A stretch of 64,000 nt of DNA from Ardenticatenaceae bacterium (GCA_020634395.1 JACKBU010000025.1:1-64000), one strand, 5' to 3'. Counted from the stretch's first letter, positions 16,545 to 25,651 are shown. A program made the numbers and translations. Notes: a model not told the origin generated them from the letters alone.

Positions 16545-19520
16545 CTAAAAGCCTTCCAGATATGACAAATCGGCCAGGCCATCGGCCAGAGCGGCAATGT
16601 GCTGCAGCAGGGCCAGGCGGTTGTGGCGCACGGCCGTATCCTCATCCATTACCAACACGTTCTCAAAAAACAGGCTGATCACCGGCTGCAGAGCGCGTAA
16701 GGCGCTGACCAATGCCTCTACGGAGCCGTCCTGAGCGGCGCGGGCCGCGGCATAAGCGGCAGCCAACGCCTGCTCCTCCGGCAGCGTGAAGGCGTCCGGA
16801 TGCAGGGTAAAGACGCCGTCTTGCGTGCGGGTGATGCGCACGCAGCGGGCATAAGCGTCTAGCAGCGTTTCCCAATCATCGGCGGCGATGGCCGACTGCA
16901 AGGCCACGGCCGTTTGCTGCGCTGCGTACGGATCGTGCGCCTGTTCCGCCAGAACCGCCTTCACCACGCTGGCCGGTACGTCCTGGTCGCGTAACAAGCC
17001 TTCCAGGCGGCCGGTAATAAAGGCCAATACCTCCGCCTGCACTTCGTCAGTAAACGACACAGGCTGCAAGGCGCCGGCGGCGTTAACGGCCGTGCGCAGG
17101 TCGAAAGGTATCTGGTTGGCCGTCAGGTTTTCGATCAATTGGATGGCCGCGCGGCGCAGGGCGAAGGGATCGTTGGAGCCTTTGGGCGCGAGGCCGGCGG
17201 CAAAGAGGCCGGTCAGGCTGTCCAGTCGGTCGGCCAGCGCCAGGGCCAGACCGGGCCGGGTGCGGCTGACGCCTTGATATTGTTCGCCAATGGCCGCGGC
17301 CACGGCTTCCGGTTCGCCGCTCAGGCGGGCGTAATGGGCGCCCATCGTGCCCTGCAAAGACGTCATCTCCACCACCAGTTCGGTTCCCAGGTCGGCTTTG
17401 GAGAGCGCCGCGGCGCGCCGGGCGATGCCCGTCTCGTCGGGCGTTAAGCCAACCATGGCGGCGATCTGCGGCGTCAGGCTTTGCAAACGCTGCACCTTAT
17501 CCAGCATCGACCCCAGGTCGGCCTGGAAGGTCAGCGTGGACAGGTTGGGCAAAAAGTCGGCCAGGGAGCGCTTCACGTCGCTGTTGTAGAAGAATTCCGC
17601 GTCGGCAAAGCGGGCGCGGATGACATGTTCGTTGCCGTCGATGACCTGATCGAGGTGCTTTTCGTCGCCGTTGCGCACGGCGATAAAGTAGGGCAGCAAA
17701 CGGCCGTCTTCGCCATAAACCGGGAAGTAGCGCTGATGTTTGCGCATGACGGCCACCAGCACGTCGTCGGGCAGGGCCAGGAAACGCTCCTCAAACTGCC
17801 CGCGCAGCGGCGTGGGCCGTTCCACCAGGTTGGCGATTTCGTCTAACAGGCCGGGATCATCGGGAATGACGCCTTTCTTTTCAGCGGCCAGCTTGTTGGC
17901 GACGGCCGTAATCAATTCCTTGCGCCGCTCTTTCTTCAGGATGATGCCGTTTTTACGCATCACCACAGCGTACTGGCCGGCTTCGCTGATTTCCAGGTCC
18001 GGCGAATCGTAAGGCCGCAGGCCGCGGCTGATGCGCCCGCTGAGCACGTCGGCATATTCAAAGGGCACCACGTCCGGCCCGTACAGAGCTACCAGCCAGC
18101 GCACCGGGCGGCTGAAGGCCACGTTGCTGTGATTCCAGCGCATGCTGCGCGGGAATTTCAGGGCCGCGATCAGGTTGGGCAGCTCCTGGGCTAAGATAAC
18201 GGCCGTGGGCTGGCCTTCTTCTTTGACCACTGCGGCCGCGTACCGTTTATCGCCTTCTTCAATAATTTGCAGCGTTTCCACGCCTACGCCTTTGCCGCGC
18301 GCGAAGCCTTCGGCGGCTTTCGTCGGCTGACCATTGGCGTCAAAAGCGCGGTCGGCCGGCGGCCCTTTGACCACGGTTTCCAGGTCGCTTTGCCGTCCTT
18401 CCAGGCGGTTGATCTGCACGGCCAGGCGGCGCGGCGTGGCGCTGATGTCCAGGCTGTCATAGTGCAGGCGCAGCCTGTCGCAGGCGGCCGGGACCAGTTC
18501 GGCCAACTGGCGGACGGCGGCGTCTATGTCGTCTACCGGCATTTCTTCAACACCGATCTCTAACAGGAAGGTTTGCGGCTGTTCGATCTGGGTGAACTGC
18601 AGGAGATAACCGGGTTTAACGGCCGTGTCGTCGCGCCAGGCGCGGTTAAACGGAAAGTCTAGTTTTTCTCGCTGGGCCAGATACAGGGCGGTAATCTGCC
18701 GGGCGATGTGGCGCATGCGGTGGAAGTAGTTGGCCCGCTCGGTGACGCCAATGGCCCCGCGCGTATCGAGAATGTTGAACAGATGCGAGCACTTCAGGTT
18801 GAAATCGTGCGCCGGCACAACCAGCCCGGCTTCGATGCAGCGCTGCGCTTCGTGTTCGTACTGGTCGTACACCTGCCGGATGGCCTCCACGTCGGCCACA
18901 TTGAAGTAATATTCACAGTGTTCGATTTCGCTTTGCAGCAGCAGATCGCCGTAGGGAATGCCTACGCCATAATCGATCTCCCACACGCTGTTCACGCCCT
19001 GCAAAGCCAGCGCAATGCGGTCCAGGCCATAGGTGATTTCCACGGCTACCGGTTCCAGGTTCAGCCCGCCGGCCTGCTGAAAGTAGGTAAACTGGGTGAT
19101 CTCTTGCCCATCCAGCCACACTTCCCAGCCCAGACCCCACGCGCCGAGGGCCGGGCTTTCCCAGTTGTCTTCCACAAAACGTATATCGTGGCGCAGCGGA
19201 TCGATGCCGATGGCTTCCAGGCTTTTGAGGAACAATTCTTGGGGATTGCCGGGATCCGGTTTGAGGATGACCTGCAGTTGGTGGTGCATTTGCATGCGGT
19301 TGGGGTTCTCCCCGAAACGGCCGTCGTCCGGCCGGATGCTGGGTTCTACATACACCACGTTCCACGATTCCGGGCCAAGCACCCGCAAAGAAGTGGCGGG
19401 ATTCATGGTGCCGGCGCCCACCTGCACGTTATAAGGCTGCTGCACCAAACAGCCCTGATCCTTCCAATAGTCAAGAAGACGCAGGATAATGTCTTGAAAG
19501 CTGAGTTTGCTGCTCATCAC
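16545..19520 (-). CDS. glyQS: Glycyl-tRNA synthetase, alpha and beta subunits fused
   Basis: This 991-residue enzyme charges tRNA-Gly. Residues 1 to about 295 are a complete alpha subunit (catalytic class II core: GAGTMNPATSLRVLGPE, VYVEPSIRPDDGRFGENPNR, QFTYFQQAGG, YGLDRIALALQG). From about residue 320 the beta subunit begins (FLLEIGVEEMPV), with the HD-like KHQRYFPVY segment and a C-terminal anticodon-binding part ending VMDEDTAVRHNRLALLQHI. In most bacteria these are separate glyQ and glyS genes; fusions are known in some lineages. A codon-level alternative start exists at the second Met. A TATAAT-like box lies about 58 bp upstream. Confidence 0.96.
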   Translation of the reverse strand: MMSSKLSFQDIILRLLDYWKDQGCLVQQPYNVQVGAGTMNPATSLRVLGPESWNVVYVEPSIRPDDGRFGENPNRMQMHHQLQVILKPDPGNPQELFLKSLEAIGIDPLRHDIRFVEDNWESPALGAWGLGWEVWLDGQEITQFTYFQQAGGLNLEPVAVEITYGLDRIALALQGVNSVWEIDYGVGIPYGDLLLQSEIEHCEYYFNVADVEAIRQVYDQYEHEAQRCIEAGLVVPAHDFNLKCSHLFNILDTRGAIGVTERANYFHRMRHIARQITALYLAQREKLDFPFNRAWRDDTAVKPGYLLQFTQIEQPQTFLLEIGVEEMPVDDIDAAVRQLAELVPAACDRLRLHYDSLDISATPRRLAVQINRLEGRQSDLETVVKGPPADRAFDANGQPTKAAEGFARGKGVGVETLQIIEEGDKRYAAAVVKEEGQPTAVILAQELPNLIAALKFPRSMRWNHSNVAFSRPVRWLVALYGPDVVPFEYADVLSGRISRGLRPYDSPDLEISEAGQYAVVMRKNGIILKKERRKELITAVANKLAAEKKGVIPDDPGLLDEIANLVERPTPLRGQFEERFLALPDDVLVAVMRKHQRYFPVYGEDGRLLPYFIAVRNGDEKHLDQVIDGNEHVIRARFADAEFFYNSDVKRSLADFLPNLSTLTFQADLGSMLDKVQRLQSLTPQIAAMVGLTPDETGIARRAAALSKADLGTELVVEMTSLQGTMGAHYARLSGEPEAVAAAIGEQYQGVSRTRPGLALALADRLDSLTGLFAAGLAPKGSNDPFALRRAAIQLIENLTANQIPFDLRTAVNAAGALQPVSFTDEVQAEVLAFITGRLEGLLRDQDVPASVVKAVLAEQAHDPYAAQQTAVALQSAIAADDWETLLDAYARCVRITRTQDGVFTLHPDAFTLPEEQALAAAYAAARAAQDGSVEALVSALRALQPVISLFFENVLVMDEDTAVRHNRLALLQHIAALADGLADLSYLEGF

Positions 19521-19577
19521 AATCCTTTCTTAGCGACGGCGCAGGCCGCCGGAGGAGTTTTGTCGTCAAAGTGGAAA

Positions 19578-19583
19578 ATTATA
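19578..19583 (-). promoter_or_regulatory. Probable -10 box of glyQS
   Basis: The minus strand reads TATAAT at 19583-19578, about 58 bp before the glyQS start, with AAAGGA as ribosome-binding site before the ATG. No good -35 box was found, so the call rests on the -10 alone. No T-box-like leader is visible. Confidence 0.4.
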
Positions 19584-19674
19584 ACATGGCGAATAGCTCT
19601 GAGCATGTTTTGGGGAGATAGAGGCTGGTAAATGGCCTGGTCCGAGCCTCTGGGAGTTCAGTGGATGTTGACTG

Positions 19675-19732
19675 ACGCATGCTGCGTGCTGCGTGACAGA
19701 GATCATCACGCAGCACGTATCACGCAGCACGC
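19675..19732. repeat. TGCTGCGTGA inverted-repeat element
   Basis: The arm GCTGCGTGCTGCGTGA (19681-19696) faces TCACGCAGCACG (19706-19717) across 9 bp, and a second TCACGCAGCACG copy follows. It lies just after recO on the minus strand and may end its transcription, but there is no T-run. Confidence 0.75.
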
Positions 19733-19767
19733 CGCAAAAGCAGACTGTACAAAGTCCGACAGAATCC

Positions 19768-20550
19768 CTACTCTTTATCGGTGAAGAGGGCGGCTTCGCG
19801 GCGCAGGCGGTGCAAAAAGTCCACCGATTTGAGGTCGCGTTCCAGGATGTGGAGGATGTAGCCGTGCATGATCATTTCCAGTTCGTGGTGTAACGGCCGT
19901 TTCAACTGCAAGGACTGCACCGTCTCCCAGGGCCGGGTTTGCAAATAGCGCAAAACTTTCACGGCCACCGAGGAAATCGGCCGGGCATGGCGGTCGGCGG
20001 CGTGGCAGTTGGGGCACAGCAGGCCGCCCAACTCATTGCTAAAGAACTGGTCCTGTTCCTGAATGGGTTCGTCGCAGGAGAGGCAGGTAAACAACTGCGG
20101 CTGAAAGCCCGACTGCCCCAACAGGCGTAGTTCAAAGTAGCGGGTCACCAGGCGCAGATCGTCGGCGGAGGCCAGCCGTTCCAGCGTATCGGCCAGCAAA
20201 TTGTACAGACTGATATGCTGGCCTTCCTCCACCGTCAAGCGGTCCAGCAGCTCCACCACATAGGCCGCATAGGTCGTGCGCACCAGGTCATCGCGCAGCG
20301 CAGCATACGATTCCACCATTTCCGCCTGGGTAATGATGTCCAGGTCATGGCCTTTGGCCAGCAGAAACTGGGTGCGCATGAACAATTCTACGTGGCCGGT
20401 CTTGCGGCTTTGCGGTTTGCGCGCCCCTTTGGCGATGGCTTTGAGCTTGCCATAGTCGCGCGTGTACAGGGTCAGCAGGCGGTCGGCTTCGCCAAAGTCT
20501 GTGCGTTTGAGGACAATCGCCTCGGTGCGGAAAGTACGTTCTCTTGCCAT
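19768..20550 (-). CDS. recO: DNA repair protein RecO
   Basis: This 260-residue protein promotes RecA loading together with RecR. The N-terminal OB-fold reads RTEAIVLKRTDFGEADRLLTLYT, and a zinc site CLSC...CPNC lies at about residues 150-175. The start is set at the ATG at 20550 (MARERTFR). An in-frame ATG at 20604 adds 18 residues that come from the low-complexity intergenic repeat. The length is normal for RecO. It is followed by the GCTGCGTG hairpin element and preceded, after a repeat-filled gap, by cdd. Confidence 0.93.
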   Translation of the reverse strand: MARERTFRTEAIVLKRTDFGEADRLLTLYTRDYGKLKAIAKGARKPQSRKTGHVELFMRTQFLLAKGHDLDIITQAEMVESYAALRDDLVRTTYAAYVVELLDRLTVEEGQHISLYNLLADTLERLASADDLRLVTRYFELRLLGQSGFQPQLFTCLSCDEPIQEQDQFFSNELGGLLCPNCHAADRHARPISSVAVKVLRYLQTRPWETVQSLQLKRPLHHELEMIMHGYILHILERDLKSVDFLHRLRREAALFTDKE

Positions 20551-20692
20551 AAGGAAGATGGGAGAGTGGAGATTAGGGATTGGAGATGGGAGATGACTTG
20601 CCACTCTGTAGCCGCGATTTCTTATCGCGCCTGACGAAGCGGGGCAGGGATACCCCGGCTACGACTCTCCAGTCTCTACTCTCCGGTCTCTA
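20551..20692. repeat. GGAGAGTGGAGAT inverted-repeat element with an inner GTAGCCG hairpin
   Basis: Between cdd and recO, runs such as GGAGAGTGGAGATTAGG and GGAGATGGGAGATGAC face complementary runs GACTCTCCAGTCTCTACTC after about 80 bp. Inside lies a second inverted repeat, GTAGCCG...CGGCTAC, enclosing CGCGATTTCTTATCGCG, itself a small hairpin. The whole gap is thus nested inverted repeats. Confidence 0.75.
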
Positions 20693-21091
20693 TCAAGTCA
20701 GGTGTTCCGGGCCGAAGTGGTCGGGGAGCAGGGTATAAAGGGTGGTTTCACGGCCGTTTCCTTTATCGTCCACCAGCCAGACAGGCACGTCGCCGGCAAA
20801 CTCGGCCAGCACCTGGCGGCAGGCGCCGCAGGGCGAACCGGCGTTTTCGGTGCACACTGCCACGGCCGTGATGCGCCCGATCCCTTCGGATACCATTTTG
20901 TAGACGGCGTTCCGTTCTGCGCAAACGGTCAGCCCATAGGAGGCACTTTCTACGTTCACGCCGGTATAGAGACGGCCGTCTTCCGTCAAAACTGCCGCAC
21001 CCACCCGGTAATGGGAGTAAGGCGCATAAGCATTCTGCCGCGCTTCACAGGCAGACTGGATCAATTTGTCGCGTAAATCAGAAGAAATCAT
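20693..21091 (-). CDS. cdd: Cytidine deaminase
   Basis: This 132-residue enzyme hydrolyses cytidine or deoxycytidine to uridine in pyrimidine salvage. The zinc site is complete: CAERNA near residue 57 supplies one Cys and the catalytic Glu, and PCGACRQ near 88 supplies two more Cys. The substrate-binding start APYSHYRVGAAVLT is present. The three-Cys site and the length fit the small tetrameric class. It lies between the glmU-like gene and recO with repeat-filled gaps on both sides. Confidence 0.95.
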   Translation of the reverse strand: MISSDLRDKLIQSACEARQNAYAPYSHYRVGAAVLTEDGRLYTGVNVESASYGLTVCAERNAVYKMVSEGIGRITAVAVCTENAGSPCGACRQVLAEFAGDVPVWLVDDKGNGRETTLYTLLPDHFGPEHLT

Positions 21092-21129
21092 GGGTGAATT
21101 GGGTTAATTTTTAATGGTCGATTGGCTGA

Positions 21130-21183
21130 ATGTTACCATCTAACAGCTAACGGCTAACAGCCAACAGCTAACAACTAACAGCT
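21130..21183. repeat. TAACAGC tandem units upstream of cdd
   Basis: About seven imperfect copies of a 7-bp unit (TAACAGC, TAACGGC, CAACAGC, TAACAAC) run head to tail across the gap between the glmU-like gene and cdd. Unlike the neighbouring elements, only one arm is evident, so it would not fold into a long hairpin. Confidence 0.7.
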
Positions 21184-22182
21184 TACCACTGTATTATCGG
21201 CGATCGTTTTGTTTTCCACAACTGCCTGTTCGATGCGGCAGCTGCGGCCGACGCGGGCATTGCGCAGGATGGCATTGGGGCCAATCACGCAGTCTTCGCC
21301 GATGGTGGTTGTGCCTTGCAGATACGTGTTGGGCCAGATAACGGTGTCCTGTCCAATCGTCACGTCCGGATCGATATAGGTGACGTCCGGATCGACCAGG
21401 GTGACGCCGTTGTCCAGCCAGCGGCGGTTGGCGCGGCGGCGAAAGGCTTTTTCCACCAGCACCATTTCGGCCCGCGTGCCTGCGCCCAGGCATTCGTCCG
21501 GATCGTCGGTGGTTACGGCTTCCACCAGCCGCCCCTGGTCAATCGCCAGGCCAATCATATCGGTGAGGTAATACTCGTGGCCGCTGCGCGCCTGCCGCAG
21601 CGGCAGCCTGGGAAGGTTGGCCCACAGCCAGTCGGCGGCAAAGCAGTAGACCCCGGCGTTCAGTTCGCGGATGGCCAGCAGAAAGGTGGTGTTGGAACGC
21701 TGCCGCGCTTCGGCCACCTCGACGATCTCCAGGACACGGCCGTGAGTATCGCGCACGACACGGCCGTAAGAAGACGTGGGATCGCCCATAATGGACAACA
21801 TCACCACGGCCGCTCCGGTCTGGGCCTGCGTCTGGGCCAGATAAGAGAGCGTTTGCGCGCGCAGCAGGGGCATGTCGCCGTAGGCCACGGCCACCTGATC
21901 GGTTTGGCCTTTCAGGACAGACTCGGCCATCATGGTGGCATGGCCTGTGCCTAGCTGCTCCACCTGCGTCACATAATCTGCCCGCTCGCCTACCAGATCT
22001 TGCACCCCCGCCTTGCCCGGCCCCACTACCAGCACAGGCCGCCGATCGGAAACGGCTTCGGCGGCTTCAAAGACGTGCAGCACCATCGGCTTGCCGCCCA
22101 CTTCGTGCAAAATCTTCTGCGTTTTAGAATTCATCCGGGTTCCCTGCCCGGCCGCTAACAATACAACAGCGAGTGTGCTCAT
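21175..22182 (-). CDS. GlmU-like nucleotidyltransferase with shortened beta-helix
   Basis: This 335-residue protein has the sugar-nucleotide transferase signature LLAAGQGTRMNS...KILHEVGGKPM and the inner GTGHA, YGDMPLL and GVYCF segments of the GlmU N-terminal domain. Those domains make UDP-GlcNAc from GlcNAc-1-phosphate and UTP. Full GlmU proteins are about 450 residues. Here only a few left-handed beta-helix turns follow (TIGEDCVIGPNAIL), ending soon after, so the acetyltransferase active site is missing. The ATG at 22182 has the ribosome-binding sequence AGGAAGGAAAC and is preferred to one 45 bp upstream. It may act only as a uridylyltransferase. Confidence 0.85.
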   Translation of the reverse strand: MSTLAVVLLAAGQGTRMNSKTQKILHEVGGKPMVLHVFEAAEAVSDRRPVLVVGPGKAGVQDLVGERADYVTQVEQLGTGHATMMAESVLKGQTDQVAVAYGDMPLLRAQTLSYLAQTQAQTGAAVVMLSIMGDPTSSYGRVVRDTHGRVLEIVEVAEARQRSNTTFLLAIRELNAGVYCFAADWLWANLPRLPLRQARSGHEYYLTDMIGLAIDQGRLVEAVTTDDPDECLGAGTRAEMVLVEKAFRRRANRRWLDNGVTLVDPDVTYIDPDVTIGQDTVIWPNTYLQGTTTIGEDCVIGPNAILRNARVGRSCRIEQAVVENKTIADNTVVSC

Positions 22183-22328
22183 GTTTCCTTCCTGGTTTCT
22201 TTTCCTGCCCGGCAAACTTCGCCCCATTGTAGGTTAAAAAAAATGAATCGCGTAATGCAGACGGCCGTCATGCGGAGAGCGGCGAATTGACGGCACTAAT
22301 CCCACGAGGCCGGCGCCGGGTTTCTTTT

Positions 22329-23147
22329 TCAGCCGGCGAGCGTTTCTTTGGGTGCGGTTTGGTGGGTAAAGTGGGTCATCGCCGCGGCCATCACGCGGGC
22401 CAGGTCCAGGCGCTTGACCCATTCATGGGGATCAGCGTCGAGAGCGGCCAGCCACGCTTCTGGGCCGCCTGCCTCGGCGACTTCCGGCAGAACCTGAGCG
22501 ATGGTTTCAAACTCCATGCCTTCCGTGGCGACGTAGCGCTGGGTCCAATCGGGGTGCTGCCGGGCCAGCAGCAAAGGCCAGGAGACATCTGTGCTGATTT
22601 CGTCGTCGCTGCTGTGGGCGACGATAAACTCGGCAGCACGGCGCGAAAGGCCGCGGGCGGCGGCCAGCATGTCCCAACTGCGGCCGCTGATACGGCCGTA
22701 TAACTCACTGACGATGGCTTCTGTGTCTTGTTGGCTGCGCGGGTGGGTGGCAAAAGCCCGCGGCGTGCGGCCAAAGACGGTGAAGTCGGCGGCGAGAAGG
22801 TGGGCAGAAACGGCCGTGAGTTCCGCTTCATAATGCTCGGCCCAATGCAGCATGCGGTCGCCGTCGCAGTACATCACCGCCGGTTGGTGCAGCGATAGGG
22901 CCAGCTCCAACGCTTGGCGCCGCCCCCTGCCAATGTGCGGTCCGGCATTGGCGCTGCTGCCCGGTTCCTGGTAGATAAGCACCCCCTGCCCGGCTAAAAA
23001 GTCAAGCGTGGGGCGGTGGGCTGTGGAACTGCCGCGCACGGCAATACCGGCAAACAGGCCGGCCAGCTTGGGCAGCAGGCGCTGCCACTGCGGGAATAAC
23101 CGGCCTTGTGGATCGTGGTAAATAAGAGCCAGGGCTGCTGGATTCAT
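22329..23147 (-). CDS. Unrecognised protein with a glycosyltransferase-A-like core
   Basis: This 272-residue protein starts at an ATG preceded by GAGGTGAACG. The segment VLIYQEPGSSANAGPHIG...PAVMYCDGDRMLHWAEHY has the look of a nucleotide-sugar-binding fold, with DGD in the place of a DxD metal motif. I cannot name a family. There is no signal peptide or membrane segment. It is upstream of the glmU-like gene on the same strand, but a 146-bp gap argues against tight coupling. Confidence 0.6.
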   Translation of the reverse strand: MNPAALALIYHDPQGRLFPQWQRLLPKLAGLFAGIAVRGSSTAHRPTLDFLAGQGVLIYQEPGSSANAGPHIGRGRRQALELALSLHQPAVMYCDGDRMLHWAEHYEAELTAVSAHLLAADFTVFGRTPRAFATHPRSQQDTEAIVSELYGRISGRSWDMLAAARGLSRRAAEFIVAHSSDDEISTDVSWPLLLARQHPDWTQRYVATEGMEFETIAQVLPEVAEAGGPEAWLAALDADPHEWVKRLDLARVMAAAMTHFTHQTAPKETLAG

Positions 23148-23207
23148 CGTTCACCTCGGTTTGATGCTTGGTTGTATGGTTCCGCAGAGATTGGACTGGC
23201 ATGCGCG

Positions 23208-23582
23208 CTACGCCGGGGCCGCCAGCAGCTCTTCGATGTGCTGCAGGAGCGCGGGCACACTAAATGGTTTGACCAGATACTGCTGCGCGCCGGCGGCCAG
23301 TCCGGTGTATTCGGCCGTTACGTCGGCCCGCGAACTGAGAAAGATGACGGGCAGGTTGGCTAACCGCGGGGTCTCGCGGATGTGTTCCATGGTGGAAAAA
23401 CCATCCATCTTGGGCATTAAGACGTCTAAAATCAAAAGATCGGTGGGAGTTGAAGCCAGTTTTTCCAGCGCATCCTGGCCGTCCTGGGCTTCAACTACCG
23501 TGTAACCGGCGTTCGAGAGAATAAATCGTAATAGCTGACGCGAATGGAAATCGTCATCCACTACCATAATGTTCCCTGGCAT
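23208..23582 (-). CDS. Single-domain response regulator (CheY-like receiver)
   Basis: This 124-residue receiver domain has no output domain. The acidic pair DD sits near residue 10 (MVVDDDF), the phospho-acceptor Asp lies in LLILDVLMPKMDG near 53, the conserved Thr/Ser in FLSSRA near 82, and the Lys in YLVKPFS near 104. It would relay a phosphoryl signal from a histidine kinase to a partner. No kinase is adjacent; a PAS/GAF kinase lies 5 kb away at 28.8 kb. The ribosome-binding site is AAGGATAAGGG. Confidence 0.93.
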   Translation of the reverse strand: MPGNIMVVDDDFHSRQLLRFILSNAGYTVVEAQDGQDALEKLASTPTDLLILDVLMPKMDGFSTMEHIRETPRLANLPVIFLSSRADVTAEYTGLAAGAQQYLVKPFSVPALLQHIEELLAAPA

Positions 23583-23700
23583 TTCCCTTATCCTTTCAAT
23601 ATGGCTCCGCTGCCTGGATGTGGTTTGGGAGTCGGTGTGAGGCAGGTTGCATACCGGAGCGAGCCGGACAATAAACCGTGGAATGGCAAAAACGGCCGTA

Positions 23701-24240
23701 TCAATGGGCCGTGCAGCCTTCCAGATTTGTACAAAATGTATGGCACATATCCGTCGTCAGACCAGCATAGAGAATGTAGAAGTCATTGTCATCTTTGCTG
23801 AGGGTATAACTGGCTGCACAGGGCTGCAAAACCGGTTCGCCAGACTCCGTGCCGCTGGTCGCTCCCGGCACACAACGCAGGAAAGTGACCGGATTTTGCA
23901 GCGCCTTGCGGTCGCCAATGGCCACGATGCCGCTGTTGCGCGGGTCCGTCTGCTGGCTGTACACGCGGGCACTGACGGCCCCCGCTTCCTGGTAGCAGCC
24001 GACGATTTCGCTAATGGCGGCGATGGGCGCGCCAAACTCCGGCAGGCCCCCCAACGTGGCCATCACGCCTAAGGTTGTCAGGGCGTCGGTAAAGCTTTCG
24101 CCTTCGATGGTGTTGTAGCCGGACAGATTGGGCAGCAGGGCGGCGGCGTCTTCGGCGGGCGGGGGCTGCAACTGGCAGCCAATCAAACCGAACAGCAGTA
24201 AAAGCAAGGCAAGGAGCAGGGTAAGAACTGGTTTGGACAT
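23701..24240 (-). CDS. Hypothetical lipoprotein
   Basis: This 179-residue protein opens with a hydrophobic run ending in LIGC, a lipobox with Cys22 as the lipidated residue. The mature part has paired cysteines (VGCYQE, LRCVPG, LQPCAAS, MCHTFCTNLEGC) that may form disulfides outside the cytoplasm. It matches no family I recognise. It stands alone on the minus strand; the upstream gap to the next gene is about 200 bp. Confidence 0.75.
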   Translation of the reverse strand: MSKPVLTLLLALLLLLFGLIGCQLQPPPAEDAAALLPNLSGYNTIEGESFTDALTTLGVMATLGGLPEFGAPIAAISEIVGCYQEAGAVSARVYSQQTDPRNSGIVAIGDRKALQNPVTFLRCVPGATSGTESGEPVLQPCAASYTLSKDDNDFYILYAGLTTDMCHTFCTNLEGCTAH

Positions 24241-24443
24241 GGTCGTACACCTCCAGTGTAAGCAGTAACAGTTGGGGCCGATGGTGGGTAATGAGAGAGT
24301 GGTGCGGATGCCCAGAACATTATAAACAAAAACAGGGGGAAAGTGAAACGGCCGTATGCAACGTTTTCCTCACGTTTGGCAGACGCGACCGTGGGGCGCT
24401 TTCGGGCGTAAAGGGCAGGGAGAATGCAGGTTGGGGGGCGGCT

Positions 24444-24878
24444 TCAGCCGGATCCCTCCGGATCGGTCAATTCTTTCCAGGCCCGATAATACTTTTCCAG
24501 GCGTTCTAAATCTTTGGCAGTGATGCCGGACAGGCGGCGCAGATCCATGTTGTCGATCAGGTCGGCCAGCTTCACTTTGGTAGCCAGGGGATTGGGTTTC
24601 AGGCGCTGGATGAAGGCTTCGTAGCTTTCTTCGGGGCGATGGGTCAGGGCGTCGACGGCCGTTACCACCGCTTCGCTAAAACCGGCTACGCGCAAATCGT
24701 CCACTGTCCAGTCGGAGTCTTCGACGACATCGTGGAGAACGGCCGTTATCCGTTCTTCTTCTGTATCCATCTGCATCATCATGCGCAGCGGATGCAGAAT
24801 GTATGGCTGGCCGGCTTTATCTTTCTGGTCGGTATGGGCCTGCACCGCAACGGAGAGAGCCTGATCAAGATTAGACAT
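24444..24878 (-). CDS. HD-domain phosphohydrolase (MESH1/SpoT-hydrolase-like)
   Basis: This 144-residue protein shows the HD hydrolase layout of (p)ppGpp hydrolases: HPLRMMM near residue 28, AVLHDVVEDSDWT near 46 (the HD pair followed by ED), and KVKLADLIDNMD near 100. It lacks synthetase and regulatory domains, as in small alarmone hydrolases, so it would remove pyrophosphate from ppGpp or a related nucleotide. AGGTGAAAC precedes the ATG. Substrate assignment is inference. Confidence 0.85.
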   Translation of the reverse strand: MSNLDQALSVAVQAHTDQKDKAGQPYILHPLRMMMQMDTEEERITAVLHDVVEDSDWTVDDLRVAGFSEAVVTAVDALTHRPEESYEAFIQRLKPNPLATKVKLADLIDNMDLRRLSGITAKDLERLEKYYRAWKELTDPEGSG

Positions 24879-24969
24879 GTTTCACCTGTAGCTGATTAAG
24901 GATGGTGCGGAAGAGCGGCTGTCTCCCGCACCCATCCAAACAAATCGCAAGAAGCACAACAAACCGGGC

Positions 24970-25647
24970 CTAATCGCTGGAGGATACGGCCGTTGCCGGG
25001 CGCGCCTGCTTCTTTTCGGCCCGGGCAATTCGTTTGCTCACGTCAAAATAATCCTCTGCGGCGATGAGCAGACGGTTGAGGATAAAGGCCAGCAAGGCCA
25101 CGGCCACGGAACCGGCCACAATCTTATCGTAGCGGTTCTGGGCGATGCCATCGAACAGCAGCGTGCCCAGTCCGCCGGCGCCAAATTTGGCGCCAATCGT
25201 GGCAATGGCCACGGCCACCACGGCCGCAATCCGCATCCCGGCCAGAATGACAGGCAGCGCCAGCGGCAGCTGCACCTTGATCCACCGCTGCCAGGCGTTC
25301 ATGCCCACGCCTCTGGCTGCTTCCAGCGTTGGCTCGGGCACGCCTTTGAGGCCGGTAACCATATTGCGCACCAGAATGATCTGGGTGTAGATGATCAGCG
25401 CGACGATGACGGACGTCTGGTTCAGGCCAAACAGCGGCAGCAGCAAAATCAACAGGGCGATGCTGGGAATGGTGTAAAAGATGCCCAGGACCCCCAGCAC
25501 TACCGAGGACAGGCGTTCACTGCGCACCAGGACCATGCTCAACGGCAGGGCAATCAGCGTGGCGATCAACAGGGAAACGGCCGTCATGTACAGGTGCTCA
25601 CCGGCCAGCTTTAAGATCACCTGTGGATTGCTGAACAGATACCCCAT
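24970..25647 (-). CDS. Osmoprotectant ABC transporter permease (OpuCD/ProW-like)
   Basis: This 225-residue inner-membrane protein has several hydrophobic segments and the permease coupling motif LEAARGVGMNAWQRWIKVQLPLA. It would form the pore for glycine betaine, choline or a related solute. It is the last gene of a four-gene unit (permease, binding protein, ATPase, permease) and starts 4 bp after the ATPase stop. The C-terminus is charged and ends TAVSSSD, where an octamer encodes TAV. Confidence 0.88.
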   Translation of the reverse strand: MGYLFSNPQVILKLAGEHLYMTAVSLLIATLIALPLSMVLVRSERLSSVVLGVLGIFYTIPSIALLILLLPLFGLNQTSVIVALIIYTQIILVRNMVTGLKGVPEPTLEAARGVGMNAWQRWIKVQLPLALPVILAGMRIAAVVAVAIATIGAKFGAGGLGTLLFDGIAQNRYDKIVAGSVAVALLAFILNRLLIAAEDYFDVSKRIARAEKKQARPATAVSSSD

Positions 25648-25651
25648 CGCC

